The notes: a model not told the origin generated them from the letters alone. A stretch of DNA of 64,000 nt from Candidatus Lindowbacteria bacterium RIFCSPLOWO2_12_FULL_62_27 (GCA_001784175.1 MFPR01000028.1:131606-195605), one strand, 5' to 3'. Positions 1 through 8,884 are shown, counted from the stretch's first letter. Program-made: numbers and translations.

Positions 1-794
1 AAGTCCAGGAACACCTCAAGGCCGCCGAGGAACAGCTTCGCAACGTCGGCACGGTCGGGCAGTCCATCAACGAGCTCAACAGCCTCCTCAAAATGCCGCA
101 CCTGCGCGGCAGGTTCGGCGAGGCGGAACTCGGGCGCATCCTTTCCGATTTCCTCCCGGCCGACGCCTACGAGGAGCAGGTGGCGATCGTGCCCGGCTCG
201 GCGGAGGCGGTGGACGCGGTCGTCAAGTTTCCGAACGCGAAACTGCCGATCGACAGCAAATTCAACCGCGAGCAGATCCTGCCGTTGTTTGAGACGTCCG
301 ATCCCTCGATGTTGAACGAAGCGCGCAAGCAGCTTGCGGCGATCATCAAACAGCAGGCCCGGAGCATCAGCGAAAAATACATCCATCCCGAATACGGCAC
401 GTCCGACCTCGCGCTCATGTTTCTTCCGAGCGAGACGATTTATTTTGAAGTCATCCGGAATCTGGAACTCTGCGAGGCGATGCACAAGCTCAAAGTGTTT
501 CCCGTCTCGCCCAATACGCTGGCGGTCACGCTCAAGTCGATCGCGCTCAGCTACGACTTCTACCAGTTTTCCATCGGCGTGGAAAAAACGATGGAACAGA
601 TCCGGATGGCGCAAAAGAGCTTCGCCTTCTTCCAGAAAAAATTTGACGCCATCGGCGCCGGCCTCCAGAAAGCCCAGGAGGCCTACGGCACCGCCGCCAA
701 CCACCTCAACCGCTACGCCGGCCGCGTAGTCCAGCTCACAGGCGAGCCGGCGCCGGAAATGCCGGAGGAGGAACCGAAAGTCCTCTCACCCTGA
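1..794 (+). CDS. rmuC: DNA recombination protein RmuC, C-terminal part (5' end outside window)
   Basis: Open frame with LRGRFGEAELGRIL...IDSKFN...VFPVSPNTLAVTLKSI, typical of RmuC; the frame continues upstream of the first ATG at 93. Confidence 0.9.
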   Translation, partial: VQEHLKAAEEQLRNVGTVGQSINELNSLLKMPHLRGRFGEAELGRILSDFLPADAYEEQVAIVPGSAEAVDAVVKFPNAKLPIDSKFNREQILPLFETSDPSMLNEARKQLAAIIKQQARSISEKYIHPEYGTSDLALMFLPSETIYFEVIRNLELCEAMHKLKVFPVSPNTLAVTLKSIALSYDFYQFSIGVEKTMEQIRMAQKSFAFFQKKFDAIGAGLQKAQEAYGTAANHLNRYAGRVVQLTGEPAPEMPEEEPKVLSP

Positions 795-1036
795 GATGTT
801 TTTTCGTTCAGAGGATCGTTTGCCGGCGCTGTCGCCGGCGTCTTGCTCGACCGGAAAAAGTAGTACCAGTACAATCCCGTCCCCGGGATTCCCAGCGCGA
901 TGTATTTGCATCCGGTGGCGGATATGCCGGTCCGGATGCCCGGAACGCCGACACTGCCGCCGATGCCGGTTTTGCTCAAATTCAGGCGGAATGGTCCCCC
1001 CGCCAGAACTTTTCTCCATCTCCAGTGCCAACCCAT
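713..1036 (-). CDS. DUF4236 domain-containing protein
   Basis: MGWHWRWRKVLAGGPFRLNLSKTGIGGSVGVPGIRTGISATGCKYIALGIPGTGLYW matches the DUF4236 pattern; C-terminus overlaps the rmuC 3' end antisense. Confidence 0.75.
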   Translation of the reverse strand: MGWHWRWRKVLAGGPFRLNLSKTGIGGSVGVPGIRTGISATGCKYIALGIPGTGLYWYYFFRSSKTPATAPANDPLNEKTSQGERTFGSSSGISGAGSPVSWTTRPA

Positions 1037-1037
1037 G

Positions 1038-2386
1038 TCAGATCACCTCCGCTTTCCGATTGGCTCGCGTCCAGCAGATGACGCGGCCGTCTTCGCCGCA
1101 GGACGCCAGTTTCTCGCCGTCCTTCGAAACCGATATGCCGCGCACGGCGCCGTCATGGCCGTCGAGCGTTCCGATTGTGCGGCCGGTCCGGACATCCCAA
1201 CAGCGGATCATCCGGTCGGCGCCGCCCGAGATAAGGAAGGCGCCGCTGGGATCAAACGCCAGCGCATGCACAGGCGCGCCAGCTGTGATTTTTACGGCGG
1301 GCTTGAAGGACGCCGCATCCCACACAAAGATCACGCCATCGTCGCCGGCCGAGGCTATCCATTTTCCGTCCGGCGAAACGTGGACCGCGTTAACGTCGTT
1401 GGTGTGGCCGTGCAGAACCGCATCGCAGGTTCGGTTGGCGATGTTCCATATACGAACGCTCATGTCCGCCGACCCTGAAACGAGCGTTCGACCGTCGGTG
1501 GAAAAAGCGACGGACAGGACCTTGCGCCGGTGGCCTTCGAGGCAGGCTGCCGAGGACTGCGCCGCTACGTCCCAGACAATGATGTCTCGTTTGCCCAGGC
1601 CGAGGGCGATATATTTCCCACCCGGATCGGCCGCAATCGAATAGAAGCGGGTTTTTGAGTTCAGTACAAACGACTTTTCAACCTCGCCCGACCTGGAGAT
1701 GGTGTACAGCAATTTCGAAAACTCGTCCGGCAATGTCGCATCCGTATCGGCGAACTCGACAGGTGTGGCGCCCTTGGACGAAACGTGAATGTTGAACAGC
1801 AGCACGCCGCCGTCCTTGCTCGCGAGGTTCTTGAGCGCGTTGGCGGGGCTCGTCGGATCGCCGTCCGTCGCCTCTCCGTCCGTGATGTTGATCACGATGG
1901 TGGAAAGCCGTTCGGATGCTGGGCGATCCACTCGGTCAGCACTCGCTCGGCCTGCGTCAGCGCCTGGCACATGGGCGTGCCGCCGTTGGCGACCGCGTCA
2001 AACCAGATCGGAAATTTCACCGTCTGATCGACCAGCCCGCCGGCGCCGTCGTCCACTTTTTTCGTCCGCTCCTCCATGCGCGCCGGATGGTCGGCGATTT
2101 CGCTGATCGGCGCCAGCGTTTTTCCGGAGAGTGAATTGTTGAACGCGGGTCCGACCGCCGCGCCGTAGCCGATGACGCCAACGTGATAGTAGTCCCGGAT
2201 TCCCTCCGACTTGGCGCACTTGATCGCCAGATTCTGAAGCAGCCGGTTGACGGCGTCCGCCACGCCTTCGGACTTCGGCCTGGCCGTTCCGTTCGTGCCG
2301 AACGTGTCGGACATTGATCCCGACTGATCGATCAAAAACAGGAAACAGCTCGGATTTGTTCGACTGATCTCCGCTGTGTACGGCAT
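1038..2386 (-). pseudogene. vWA domain plus WD40 repeat protein, interrupted by a 1-nt frameshift near 1898-1903
   Basis: ORF 1892..2386 has vWA motif FLIDQSGSMS and ends ...AQHPNGFPPS*; ORF 1038..1970 continues with IVINITDGEATDGDP and WD40 blades (VSGSADMSVRIWN, LISGGADRMIRCWD). Restoring one base gives HPNGFPPIVINITDGEATDGDP. Confidence 0.8.
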
Positions 2387-2489
2387 TCGATCCTCACCTC
2401 CCTTTTTTGTGCCCGCCGAGGGCGGGATTTGCGATCCACTTTGAATAAATGCCGCCTTTGGTCGTTTTTCCGGCTTTCGGCGGCTATTC

Positions 2490-3506
2490 TCAGCTGACGT
2501 GAAATATCCGGTCCGTCCACCCCCGGCCGTTTTGTTCCGCGCAGTGCCAGGCCGACTCGTTGTTCATCCAGCACCACTTTTGCTCGTCCTTCCTGTAATA
2601 CCAGTCGCGATCCTGCAGGTAGTAAATCTGCCGGCCCCGGCGCTCGAGAATGTGACAAATCAGGTTGTCGTGATGGTGTTCCTCGTCGATATCGCTCCGC
2701 AGAAACTGCCCCATGGTCGAGTACAGTTCGTTCAATTTTCGCAGGCCCGACTCGATTTCAGGGTCTATGGCTTTGACGTTCAACCCCAGCCGCGCCGCTT
2801 CGCGCGCCGTGATCGGATACGAATGGGAAGGATAGGCCGAATTGAGTTCCCGGCTGATTCGCTCCGCTTTCTCACCGTCGGACATGTGATAGCTCAACAG
2901 TTCCTTGCAGATGCGGATCGACAGCGAGCTGGCCCGATCCACGGCGCCGATCACCAGCGGATGGATGTACTTGTACACCTCCGGAAACGGATTGCCGTTC
3001 GGGTGCTCGTTCCACAGCCTGATGATCCGCGACATTTCGTCGTGGCTGACGGATACGGGATCCTTGTCCGAGTCCGTCGGCGAGAGCGGGTGGCGGAGCG
3101 ACACGTCGACGGCCGTGAGAAACGAGCCGGGTCCCATGTGAATCTCGTCGCACCCGAGCGCCAGCATCGTCGCCGCCGAGGCGCATTCGAACGGCGCGAA
3201 CAGAATCACGCGTTTGTAGTAATTCCGGAGAAAGTGAATGAATCGGAGCGCCTCGTGCCCGCTGCCGCCGTCCGACTTGACGGACAGCCCAATGGTGTCG
3301 GCGTGGGCCGCTCGATCCACCACGTGCGCCAGCGCGTCAACATCGCTGTGCCCGATTTCACAGTTGGACGAATGCCAGAACGCAATCACGGGATAGCCCT
3401 GGATTTCCTCGAGCGCCTCCAGAATGGGTTGCGTCTGCTCCGTCAACACCGGGGACTTCTTCGGCGCCGCATGGGACGCCCCGCGTTCGGCGGTTTTCTT
3501 GTTCAT
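2490..3506 (-). CDS. SDH-type / ClpP-SppA-fold serine protease-like protein
   Basis: Start MNKKTAERG preceded by AAGGAGGAGAAAAA; DGGSGHEALRFIHFLRNYYKRVILFAPFECASAATMLALGCDEIHMGPGSFLTAVD resembles SDH-protease/ClpP-fold enzymes. Confidence 0.75.
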   Translation of the reverse strand: MNKKTAERGASHAAPKKSPVLTEQTQPILEALEEIQGYPVIAFWHSSNCEIGHSDVDALAHVVDRAAHADTIGLSVKSDGGSGHEALRFIHFLRNYYKRVILFAPFECASAATMLALGCDEIHMGPGSFLTAVDVSLRHPLSPTDSDKDPVSVSHDEMSRIIRLWNEHPNGNPFPEVYKYIHPLVIGAVDRASSLSIRICKELLSYHMSDGEKAERISRELNSAYPSHSYPITAREAARLGLNVKAIDPEIESGLRKLNELYSTMGQFLRSDIDEEHHHDNLICHILERRGRQIYYLQDRDWYYRKDEQKWCWMNNESAWHCAEQNGRGWTDRIFHVS

Positions 3507-3751
3507 TTTTTCTCCTCCTTGTGGATTTTGGGCGGCTCGACGCCGCGAAGGTCCGTCTGCATAAACGGCCCGATTCCCTTTCCATATTGTGTTTTCAAAG
3601 ATCCCATCGCTGCTCCAACCTGAATAAATGACGCCATCCGCAAATATTCCGGAGGGACGCACAACATTTTCAACCGAAGGCCGCCCTTCCGCCGCCGCAT
3701 ATACTGAAATGGCCCTCCCTCTCACACTGGATCGCCCGGTGGATGTGAGGA

Positions 3752-4267
3752 TCATGTCGAGAACATCCGGGCGGCGTTGAAGGCGGCGACGGTGTTGAGG
3801 CCGCGGTAGGCTTCGACGATCATGGATCGGCCGCCGCAGTCCAGATGCTCTCCGGCGATCTCGCCGAAGCGCCGGTTGGAGACCTGAATCTGGCGCGCCG
3901 TCGCCCGCACCCCGTAGAGCCGCGCTTCGGCGGGATCCGAGATGAACATGCCCGTGTGGAATGGCGATTGGAGTTTGTGGGCGCGGACAAATTGATCGGC
4001 ATGGCACCAGATGCAGACGCAAATTTTCTCCCGCAAGTCCGGAACCAGCCGCTTGTCGACGGCGAAATCACCCATCCGGTAGTCGAACAGCCCATCGGGC
4101 GAGCCGTGTCCCAGCAGGATGACGCGCGCGTGACGGGCCATGGCGGCCCGCAGAGCCGTTTCTGTCAGCGCATCGGCTTGTCGGGCGACCATCCAGTTTC
4201 GCCCCGCGTAGATGCCCGCGAGAAATTCAGTGGAGGGATCGCCCGGATGGACCACCAGTGTCTTCAT
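3752..4267 (-). CDS. Small protein with caspase-like His/Cys pattern
   Basis: MKTLVVHPGDPSTEFL...VILLGHGSPDGLF...ICVCIWCHADQFVR...TGMFISDPAEA: GHG and WC motifs after hydrophobic strands, as in caspase/C13-like folds. Confidence 0.6.
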   Translation of the reverse strand: MKTLVVHPGDPSTEFLAGIYAGRNWMVARQADALTETALRAAMARHARVILLGHGSPDGLFDYRMGDFAVDKRLVPDLREKICVCIWCHADQFVRAHKLQSPFHTGMFISDPAEARLYGVRATARQIQVSNRRFGEIAGEHLDCGGRSMIVEAYRGLNTVAAFNAARMFST

Positions 4268-4410
4268 ACCCCATATAAATGCCGCCCCCGGCCAAATTTC
4301 CGGGACGGCCAAAAGATCCGAAGTGGCAATCTTGCAATATCCGTTGCCGGCATTCTGAATTTGACTTGCATCTTCTGCCGACCCTGTGCTTGAATCTCAT
4401 GGGGGGGGAG

Positions 4411-4740
4411 ATGGATATTGAGAAGCTTTCTTTGGATGAGTTGCACGACCTCAACCGGCGAGTCGTCCGGCGGATCCGGTATCTGAACAGCCTCAAAACC
4501 GGGCGTGAGCTTGAGAAATTCGAGATCGGCGACCGCGTCTGTTTTCACCCGGACGGCAAACACATGGAGGGAGTCGTGGTTCGCGTCAACCGCAAGACCC
4601 TCGGCGTGCGGACGGACAGCGGCCACGAGTGGAGAGTCCACCCGGGCGCGGCCACAAAGGTCTCTTCCTCCACCACGCCGCCTTTCCCCACACGGATCGG
4701 GGAAATCGAGATGCCCCCTGCTGGATTTTCCGAGAACTGA
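4411..4740 (+). CDS. Small conserved hypothetical protein with KOW/SH3-like C-terminus
   Basis: MDIEKLSLDELHDLNRRVVRRIRYL...IGDRVCFHPDGKHMEGVVVRVNRKTLGVRTDSGHEWRVHP; GGGGGGGGAG upstream of ATG. Confidence 0.65.
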   Translation: MDIEKLSLDELHDLNRRVVRRIRYLNSLKTGRELEKFEIGDRVCFHPDGKHMEGVVVRVNRKTLGVRTDSGHEWRVHPGAATKVSSSTTPPFPTRIGEIEMPPAGFSEN

Positions 4741-4790
4741 CACCAGCCATGACGGTTTATACATTGCGTGGAAGGAGAGAGGAAAGGCTT

Positions 4791-6608
4791 ATGGAGAAAC
4801 TATCGGCGGGTTTGTCGGAGAAAGAGATCCGGCGTGTGCTGACGGGGTCGCTGACCGTATTGGGCAGATCGAAACTCGATCTGCTCTTCGCAAAACTCGG
4901 TCCCGAAACCGGTCGATCCCTTCGGCGAATCCTCCATTCGTCCAGGCAAAATCGCGAGTTGCGCCGCAGTCCCGACAAGATCCGGCAGGAATGGACGCGG
5001 GCGTGGGAGGAATGGGACGATCGATTCTCTGCCGCCGGCGATGAGCAAGGGCCATACGTGTCCCAGGACGCCGACTGGGAGCAACCCTACTTCGACCACG
5101 AATCTCTGATAAGTGACTTGGAACCGATTGCGGCAAAGATGGGGAAACTTCTGCCTCGGGTGTTCGATGAGGGTCTTGATCCGGAATTCAGTTTCGCCGA
5201 GGCGGTCAAAAAGAGCGTTGAGGATTTCTCGTCCAGCCTTCCGGAGTGGCTGAATCCTTTCGAAACGGACGGATTCGGGTTGGGTCCTCAAGCGACGGCC
5301 TGCCTTCTGGATTGGGAGCGGCGAGCCGACCGCCCGGCCTTTCAGCTCATCGACGATCTTCGGCGGCTGGAGGCCGACATCGGGAATTTTTATCTGGACG
5401 AAGGCGCGGTCGTCCGGTTTGTCCGCTCCCTGTCCACGGAGGACAAGAAAGAAATCCAGCGCGGAATGCGGTCGAACCGTCAGGAGGCTCACTGGCGCAA
5501 GGCTCTGGACAATGCGCGCTCCACCTGGTTTCGCATCTACAAGGAACTGTCCCGCGGCCACGACCGCGCGGGCTATCTGGAAAACTGCGAGGCTAAAATT
5601 GATCAGGATTGGACGTTGGCCCTGCCTGTGATTCGCAATCTGCAAAGCAGGAAGGATCATTCGAAAGTCGTGGAGGTATGCGGGAGGGCGTTGCGCTCAG
5701 TATTGGGATCTTGGGATGCAAAGACATGGGATCCGAAAGAAAAACTGATCGGCCTTTGGGTCGGCCGCGCCGCCGACGGCAAGCCGGATGCCGGAGTCAT
5801 TCAGATTCTGCGCGCGTGGGAAGAATCCGCGGAAGCCATGGGTCAAGCCGATCTGGCCGCGGCGATCCATCTTCAGGCGGATTTGCTTCCGGACTGGCGT
5901 AACTGGGATAAGGCTCTGTCGGCATTCCGCCGTCAGCCCATGGAGTCGTTCCCCAAGATGCGGGAATGCCTTTATGAAAAATGGCGCGTCCGGGTTACCG
6001 AAGAAAGCATGCAAAGGTGTGTCATCGACTCCATTGAACGCGCGGAAATTTCCCAATGGATCCCTGCGCTTGCGGATGCGGCGCGGAAAAGCGAGAGTGG
6101 GTCAACGGTGTTTTCCGATCAGATCCGTCCGTGGCTGCGACAAATGGATGAAGGCCGGGCGGCCGTGCGCATATCCATCAATGACATCGCCCGGCTCACC
6201 TTGGATCTGGATGGCGCCTCGTGGCTTCGGCGCGAGTCTCCGACGCTGGTCCGCCTGCTGGCTTACGGCTGGAACGACGATCCGGCCCTGCGCGCCTCCC
6301 GGCGCAAGTGGCTGGAACATTCAGGCGGCCCTGCGTTGATCCCCGACCTTCTCGGATTCTGGCGCCGGAATACCGAACGGCTCGTTCCTGACCCGAAAGA
6401 CGCCGAATCGTCCAACTACGACCGTTGCGCGGACTGGGTTCGCGCCCTGCACGAGATTCAGCCGGCCTCCGGCCGGAAACTTCTCGCCGGCTGGTCAACC
6501 CTCCACCGCCGCCGGAAGAATCTGTGGTGTGCGCTGCGCAAGCGCGGCCTGCCCGTTCCCGGCGCGCCCACAGGAAAGATACTCCCCCGGCAAACGGCCA
6601 CGGCCTGA
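4791..6608 (+). CDS. Hypothetical protein (~605 aa), Trp-rich
   Basis: Long ORF; ATG preceded by GGAGAGAGGAAAGG; no family recognised by eye. Confidence 0.7.
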   Translation: MEKLSAGLSEKEIRRVLTGSLTVLGRSKLDLLFAKLGPETGRSLRRILHSSRQNRELRRSPDKIRQEWTRAWEEWDDRFSAAGDEQGPYVSQDADWEQPYFDHESLISDLEPIAAKMGKLLPRVFDEGLDPEFSFAEAVKKSVEDFSSSLPEWLNPFETDGFGLGPQATACLLDWERRADRPAFQLIDDLRRLEADIGNFYLDEGAVVRFVRSLSTEDKKEIQRGMRSNRQEAHWRKALDNARSTWFRIYKELSRGHDRAGYLENCEAKIDQDWTLALPVIRNLQSRKDHSKVVEVCGRALRSVLGSWDAKTWDPKEKLIGLWVGRAADGKPDAGVIQILRAWEESAEAMGQADLAAAIHLQADLLPDWRNWDKALSAFRRQPMESFPKMRECLYEKWRVRVTEESMQRCVIDSIERAEISQWIPALADAARKSESGSTVFSDQIRPWLRQMDEGRAAVRISINDIARLTLDLDGASWLRRESPTLVRLLAYGWNDDPALRASRRKWLEHSGGPALIPDLLGFWRRNTERLVPDPKDAESSNYDRCADWVRALHEIQPASGRKLLAGWSTLHRRRKNLWCALRKRGLPVPGAPTGKILPRQTATA

Positions 6609-6614
6609 CCGACC

Positions 6615-7283
6615 ATGGCGCGCACGACAGGCCCTGTTTACATCACAAACCTGTTGCATCTGTTTCCGGCCGATCCCGAATCCGTCATTCCGGATAAGGC
6701 GCTCAAACTTCGAGAATTTTTGGGACTCATCGTCAGAACGGCCACTGCCGTAATGGCCGAAACCGATATCGCCGCCGGCATCCGATGCAGGAGCAGGATG
6801 CATCGGAAAAAGTGTACCGGATTTCTGCTTATCCAGCGCCAGGATGTTCCCGGACCCTTCATCCACTGGGCTTGTGATCGGTGCGGCTCCGGCGGCAGAA
6901 TTGAGGGATTTGCAGGATCCCCTTATGACCTCTCCCGTTTTCGTAACGGTCTGGGGAGCGGTGATGGAGGCGAACGCATACAAGTCGAGATCACACCTGA
7001 CGAATACAACTCCCTCATCGCCGGAAAATTCATCCCCTACGACCCCGATTCGGAACGAATCATTTTTTCAGCCCGCTACTACGAAGAAACGGTCCAGCTC
7101 GAAGCCGCCGCCGATGACCTCGATACCCTCGGAGACTGCGTTGCCGCCGACGCAAATCATGAGAAAAACCGCAAACGGGCAAAACATGTACAATCCATCT
7201 TCCAAAAAATTACAGTCGCGCTCGATATGGATTCCCGCCGATCAAACGGGGACTGCCGAATCCGGTCAGGCTGGACGCACTGA
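6615..7283 (+). CDS. Hypothetical protein with two Cys pairs (possible zinc site)
   Basis: GIRCRSRMHRKKCTGFLLI...IHWACDRCGSGGRI; the 3' end may read through into adjacent fragment DNA. Confidence 0.5.
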   Translation: MARTTGPVYITNLLHLFPADPESVIPDKALKLREFLGLIVRTATAVMAETDIAAGIRCRSRMHRKKCTGFLLIQRQDVPGPFIHWACDRCGSGGRIEGFAGSPYDLSRFRNGLGSGDGGERIQVEITPDEYNSLIAGKFIPYDPDSERIIFSARYYEETVQLEAAADDLDTLGDCVAADANHEKNRKRAKHVQSIFQKITVALDMDSRRSNGDCRIRSGWTH

Positions 7284-7615
7284 CTGTGGGAGAGGGTAAC
7301 CGATGTCGTATGTGAGGGGCATGTGGCGGCCGTACGTGCCGGACCGGAATGATCCGCTGTACGCGTGCAGCGAGCCGCATACGAAGGTGTCCTCCATGAG
7401 GGCGTAGTAGGATTTGACGGTGTTGCGGCTGACGCCCAGCGCGCTTGACAGCGTGCTGTAATTGACGATTTGCCCGTCGTACGCGCCGGCCACCATGAGA
7501 AATTTTCCGAATGTTCCGATGATTGAAACCAGATTCTCCCGCCGGATTTCATTTTCCACGTACGTGGCCGAGTAATTTTCCAGCAGTTCAAACGCGTCCG
7601 CATCTTTGGGCGTCA
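7266..7615 (-). pseudogene. DUF4143 (AAA+ ATPase C-terminal region) fragment
   Basis: YSATYVENEIRRENLVSIIGTFGKFLMVAGAYDGQIVNYSTLSSALGVSRNTVKSYYALMEDTFV matches DUF4143; no ATPase domain upstream. Confidence 0.7.
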
Positions 7616-7680
7616 GGCACTGTTCTGAATGTCAGGCATAGGTTTATTTGCCGGCGAGTGTGCGGAGGCTCACGTCAGAA

Positions 7681-7787
7681 TGAAGCGCTCCGATTTCGAC
7701 GTTGCCGCCATCCGGTCAACCAGGGACTGGGGCGTGTCGGCACGAACGAGGGCGCTGACCGCATCGGTATCGAACAGATACATAAGG
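7681..7787 (-). pseudogene. VapC-like PIN toxin, N-terminal remnant
   Basis: MYLFDTDAVSALV...SLVDRMAATSKSERF aligned to the intact copy at 12605..13009, then homology stops. Confidence 0.7.
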
Positions 7788-7789
7788 GC

Positions 7790-8038
7790 CTAAAAGCGCA
7801 CGGCCCGCGGCTTGTCTTTGCGGCGGCCCGACACGATCGAATTCATCGTCCGGAAAAATGGATGTCCCGGGGCCAGCCAGCCTTTCCAGTCCCGCGGCCA
7901 GCGCTCATCCTCCACCCGGATCAACTTCGCGACCGGCCGGCCGCGGCGCGTGATTAGAAATTCCTCGCGACCATACGCCACCCTTCCGAGTAGAGCCGAC
8001 AACCGCTTCTTGGCCTCCGCAACGCTGATCGACACCAT
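7790..8038 (-). CDS. Phd/YefM-family antitoxin (copy 1)
   Basis: MVSISVAEAKKRLSALLGRVAYGREEFLITRRGRPVAKLI; near-identical to 13016..13264; AAAGGAGG upstream. Confidence 0.85.
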   Translation of the reverse strand: MVSISVAEAKKRLSALLGRVAYGREEFLITRRGRPVAKLIRVEDERWPRDWKGWLAPGHPFFRTMNSIVSGRRKDKPRAVRF

Positions 8039-8058
8039 GGGTCACATCCTCCTTTATA

Positions 8059-8071
8059 GGTCATTATGACC
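8059..8071. promoter_or_regulatory. Palindromic candidate operator GGTCATTATGACC (copy 1)
   Basis: Perfect GGTCAT-T-ATGACC palindrome upstream of the antitoxin, beside TATAAT on the minus strand. Confidence 0.6.
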
Positions 8072-8104
8072 ATTATAGGCCATATCCCCTGCGGCCTCAA
8101 ATTC

Positions 8105-8276
8105 ATCGATCCGGCGCATTGTCCGTCCACTTCGCCTTTTTGGCGTCCACGAGCCGCATCGGTTCGATTCCCGCCTTGAGCGCCCCCATCACGATGCGCG
8201 CGCAGGCTGTGGCGTCCGACAGCGCGTTGTGATGGTTCAGCCGGATCCGGAATCTGCGGCATACATCGGGCAACTT
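8105..8276 (-). pseudogene. DnaQ-family 3'-5' exonuclease, C-terminal fragment 1
   Basis: Frame reads KLPDVCRRFRIRLNHHNALSDATACARIVM..KAG, the ExoIII motif region. Confidence 0.75.
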
Positions 8277-8282
8277 GGAGAT

Positions 8283-8645
8283 TTAAGGCCATTCGATCAT
8301 TTTGCCGGAGTCCGGGTGAATGGGATTGACGCTCCAATATTTTTCAAAATGGCGCATATATTCTTTGGCCCGGGACTGTGGGATAGTCACGAGGACCACG
8401 GCGAGGTTCGAGGCCCGAAGCCGACCGGCGGCGGAGACGGCAAATCCTCTGTCCCGCGTCAAGAGAACCTGATATTTTTCACAGGCTTTTTCGACCAATT
8501 CGCCGTTGGTGATCTCATCCCACTTCTCCTGTCTGACGGTGGAGCAGGAGATGCCTTTGGCGCTGAGCCACTCCGCCAACCGGGCCGGCATATTGTGGTC
8601 AAGCAGCCAGTTTCGGATCGGGTTGGCTGAGTCGGTCGGCTGCAT
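8283..8645 (-). CDS. DUF5615-like PIN-domain toxin
   Basis: NWLLDHNMPARLAEWLSAKGISCSTVRQEKWDEITNGELVEKACEKYQVLLTRDRGFA; true start may be internal because the ORF overlaps the antitoxin by 47 nt. Confidence 0.75.
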   Translation of the reverse strand: MQPTDSANPIRNWLLDHNMPARLAEWLSAKGISCSTVRQEKWDEITNGELVEKACEKYQVLLTRDRGFAVSAAGRLRASNLAVVLVTIPQSRAKEYMRHFEKYWSVNPIHPDSGKMIEWP

Positions 8646-8817
8646 ACTGTAGAATTTCGGGCAATGCTTCGGGCGGGAATCCTGGATAATCTTGAGCGAT
8701 TTCCGAAGCCGTCATGCCCTCGGAAATGCACTGTATGACAAAACTCACGCTAAGCCGAGTCCCATTGACCCGCGGCTGACCCCCCAAAATATCCGGATTC
8801 TGAACGATCCATTTCAT
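8599..8817 (-). CDS. DUF433 antitoxin
   Basis: MKWIVQNPDILGGQPRVNGTRLSVSFVIQCISEGMTASEIAQDYPGFPPEALPEILQYA, canonical DUF433 pattern. Confidence 0.85.
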   Translation of the reverse strand: MKWIVQNPDILGGQPRVNGTRLSVSFVIQCISEGMTASEIAQDYPGFPPEALPEILQYAADRLSQPDPKLAA

Positions 8818-8884
8818 GCCCACAGTATACTGCGGCCCGGCGACGGAAGCAACCAGCAGGCGCGCGACCGTGTTCATCTCGAAG

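Larger units (their letters stand above)
7681..8276. repeat. Direct duplication, copy 1 (596 bp)
   Basis: Colinear and ungapped with 12907..13502, with scattered substitutions. Confidence 0.9.

Noticed and set aside
3507-4022. N-terminal extension of the SDH-protease ORF
   Set aside because: Arg-rich and non-domain-like, overlaps the caspase-like gene, and a strong SD lies directly upstream of the internal start at 3506.
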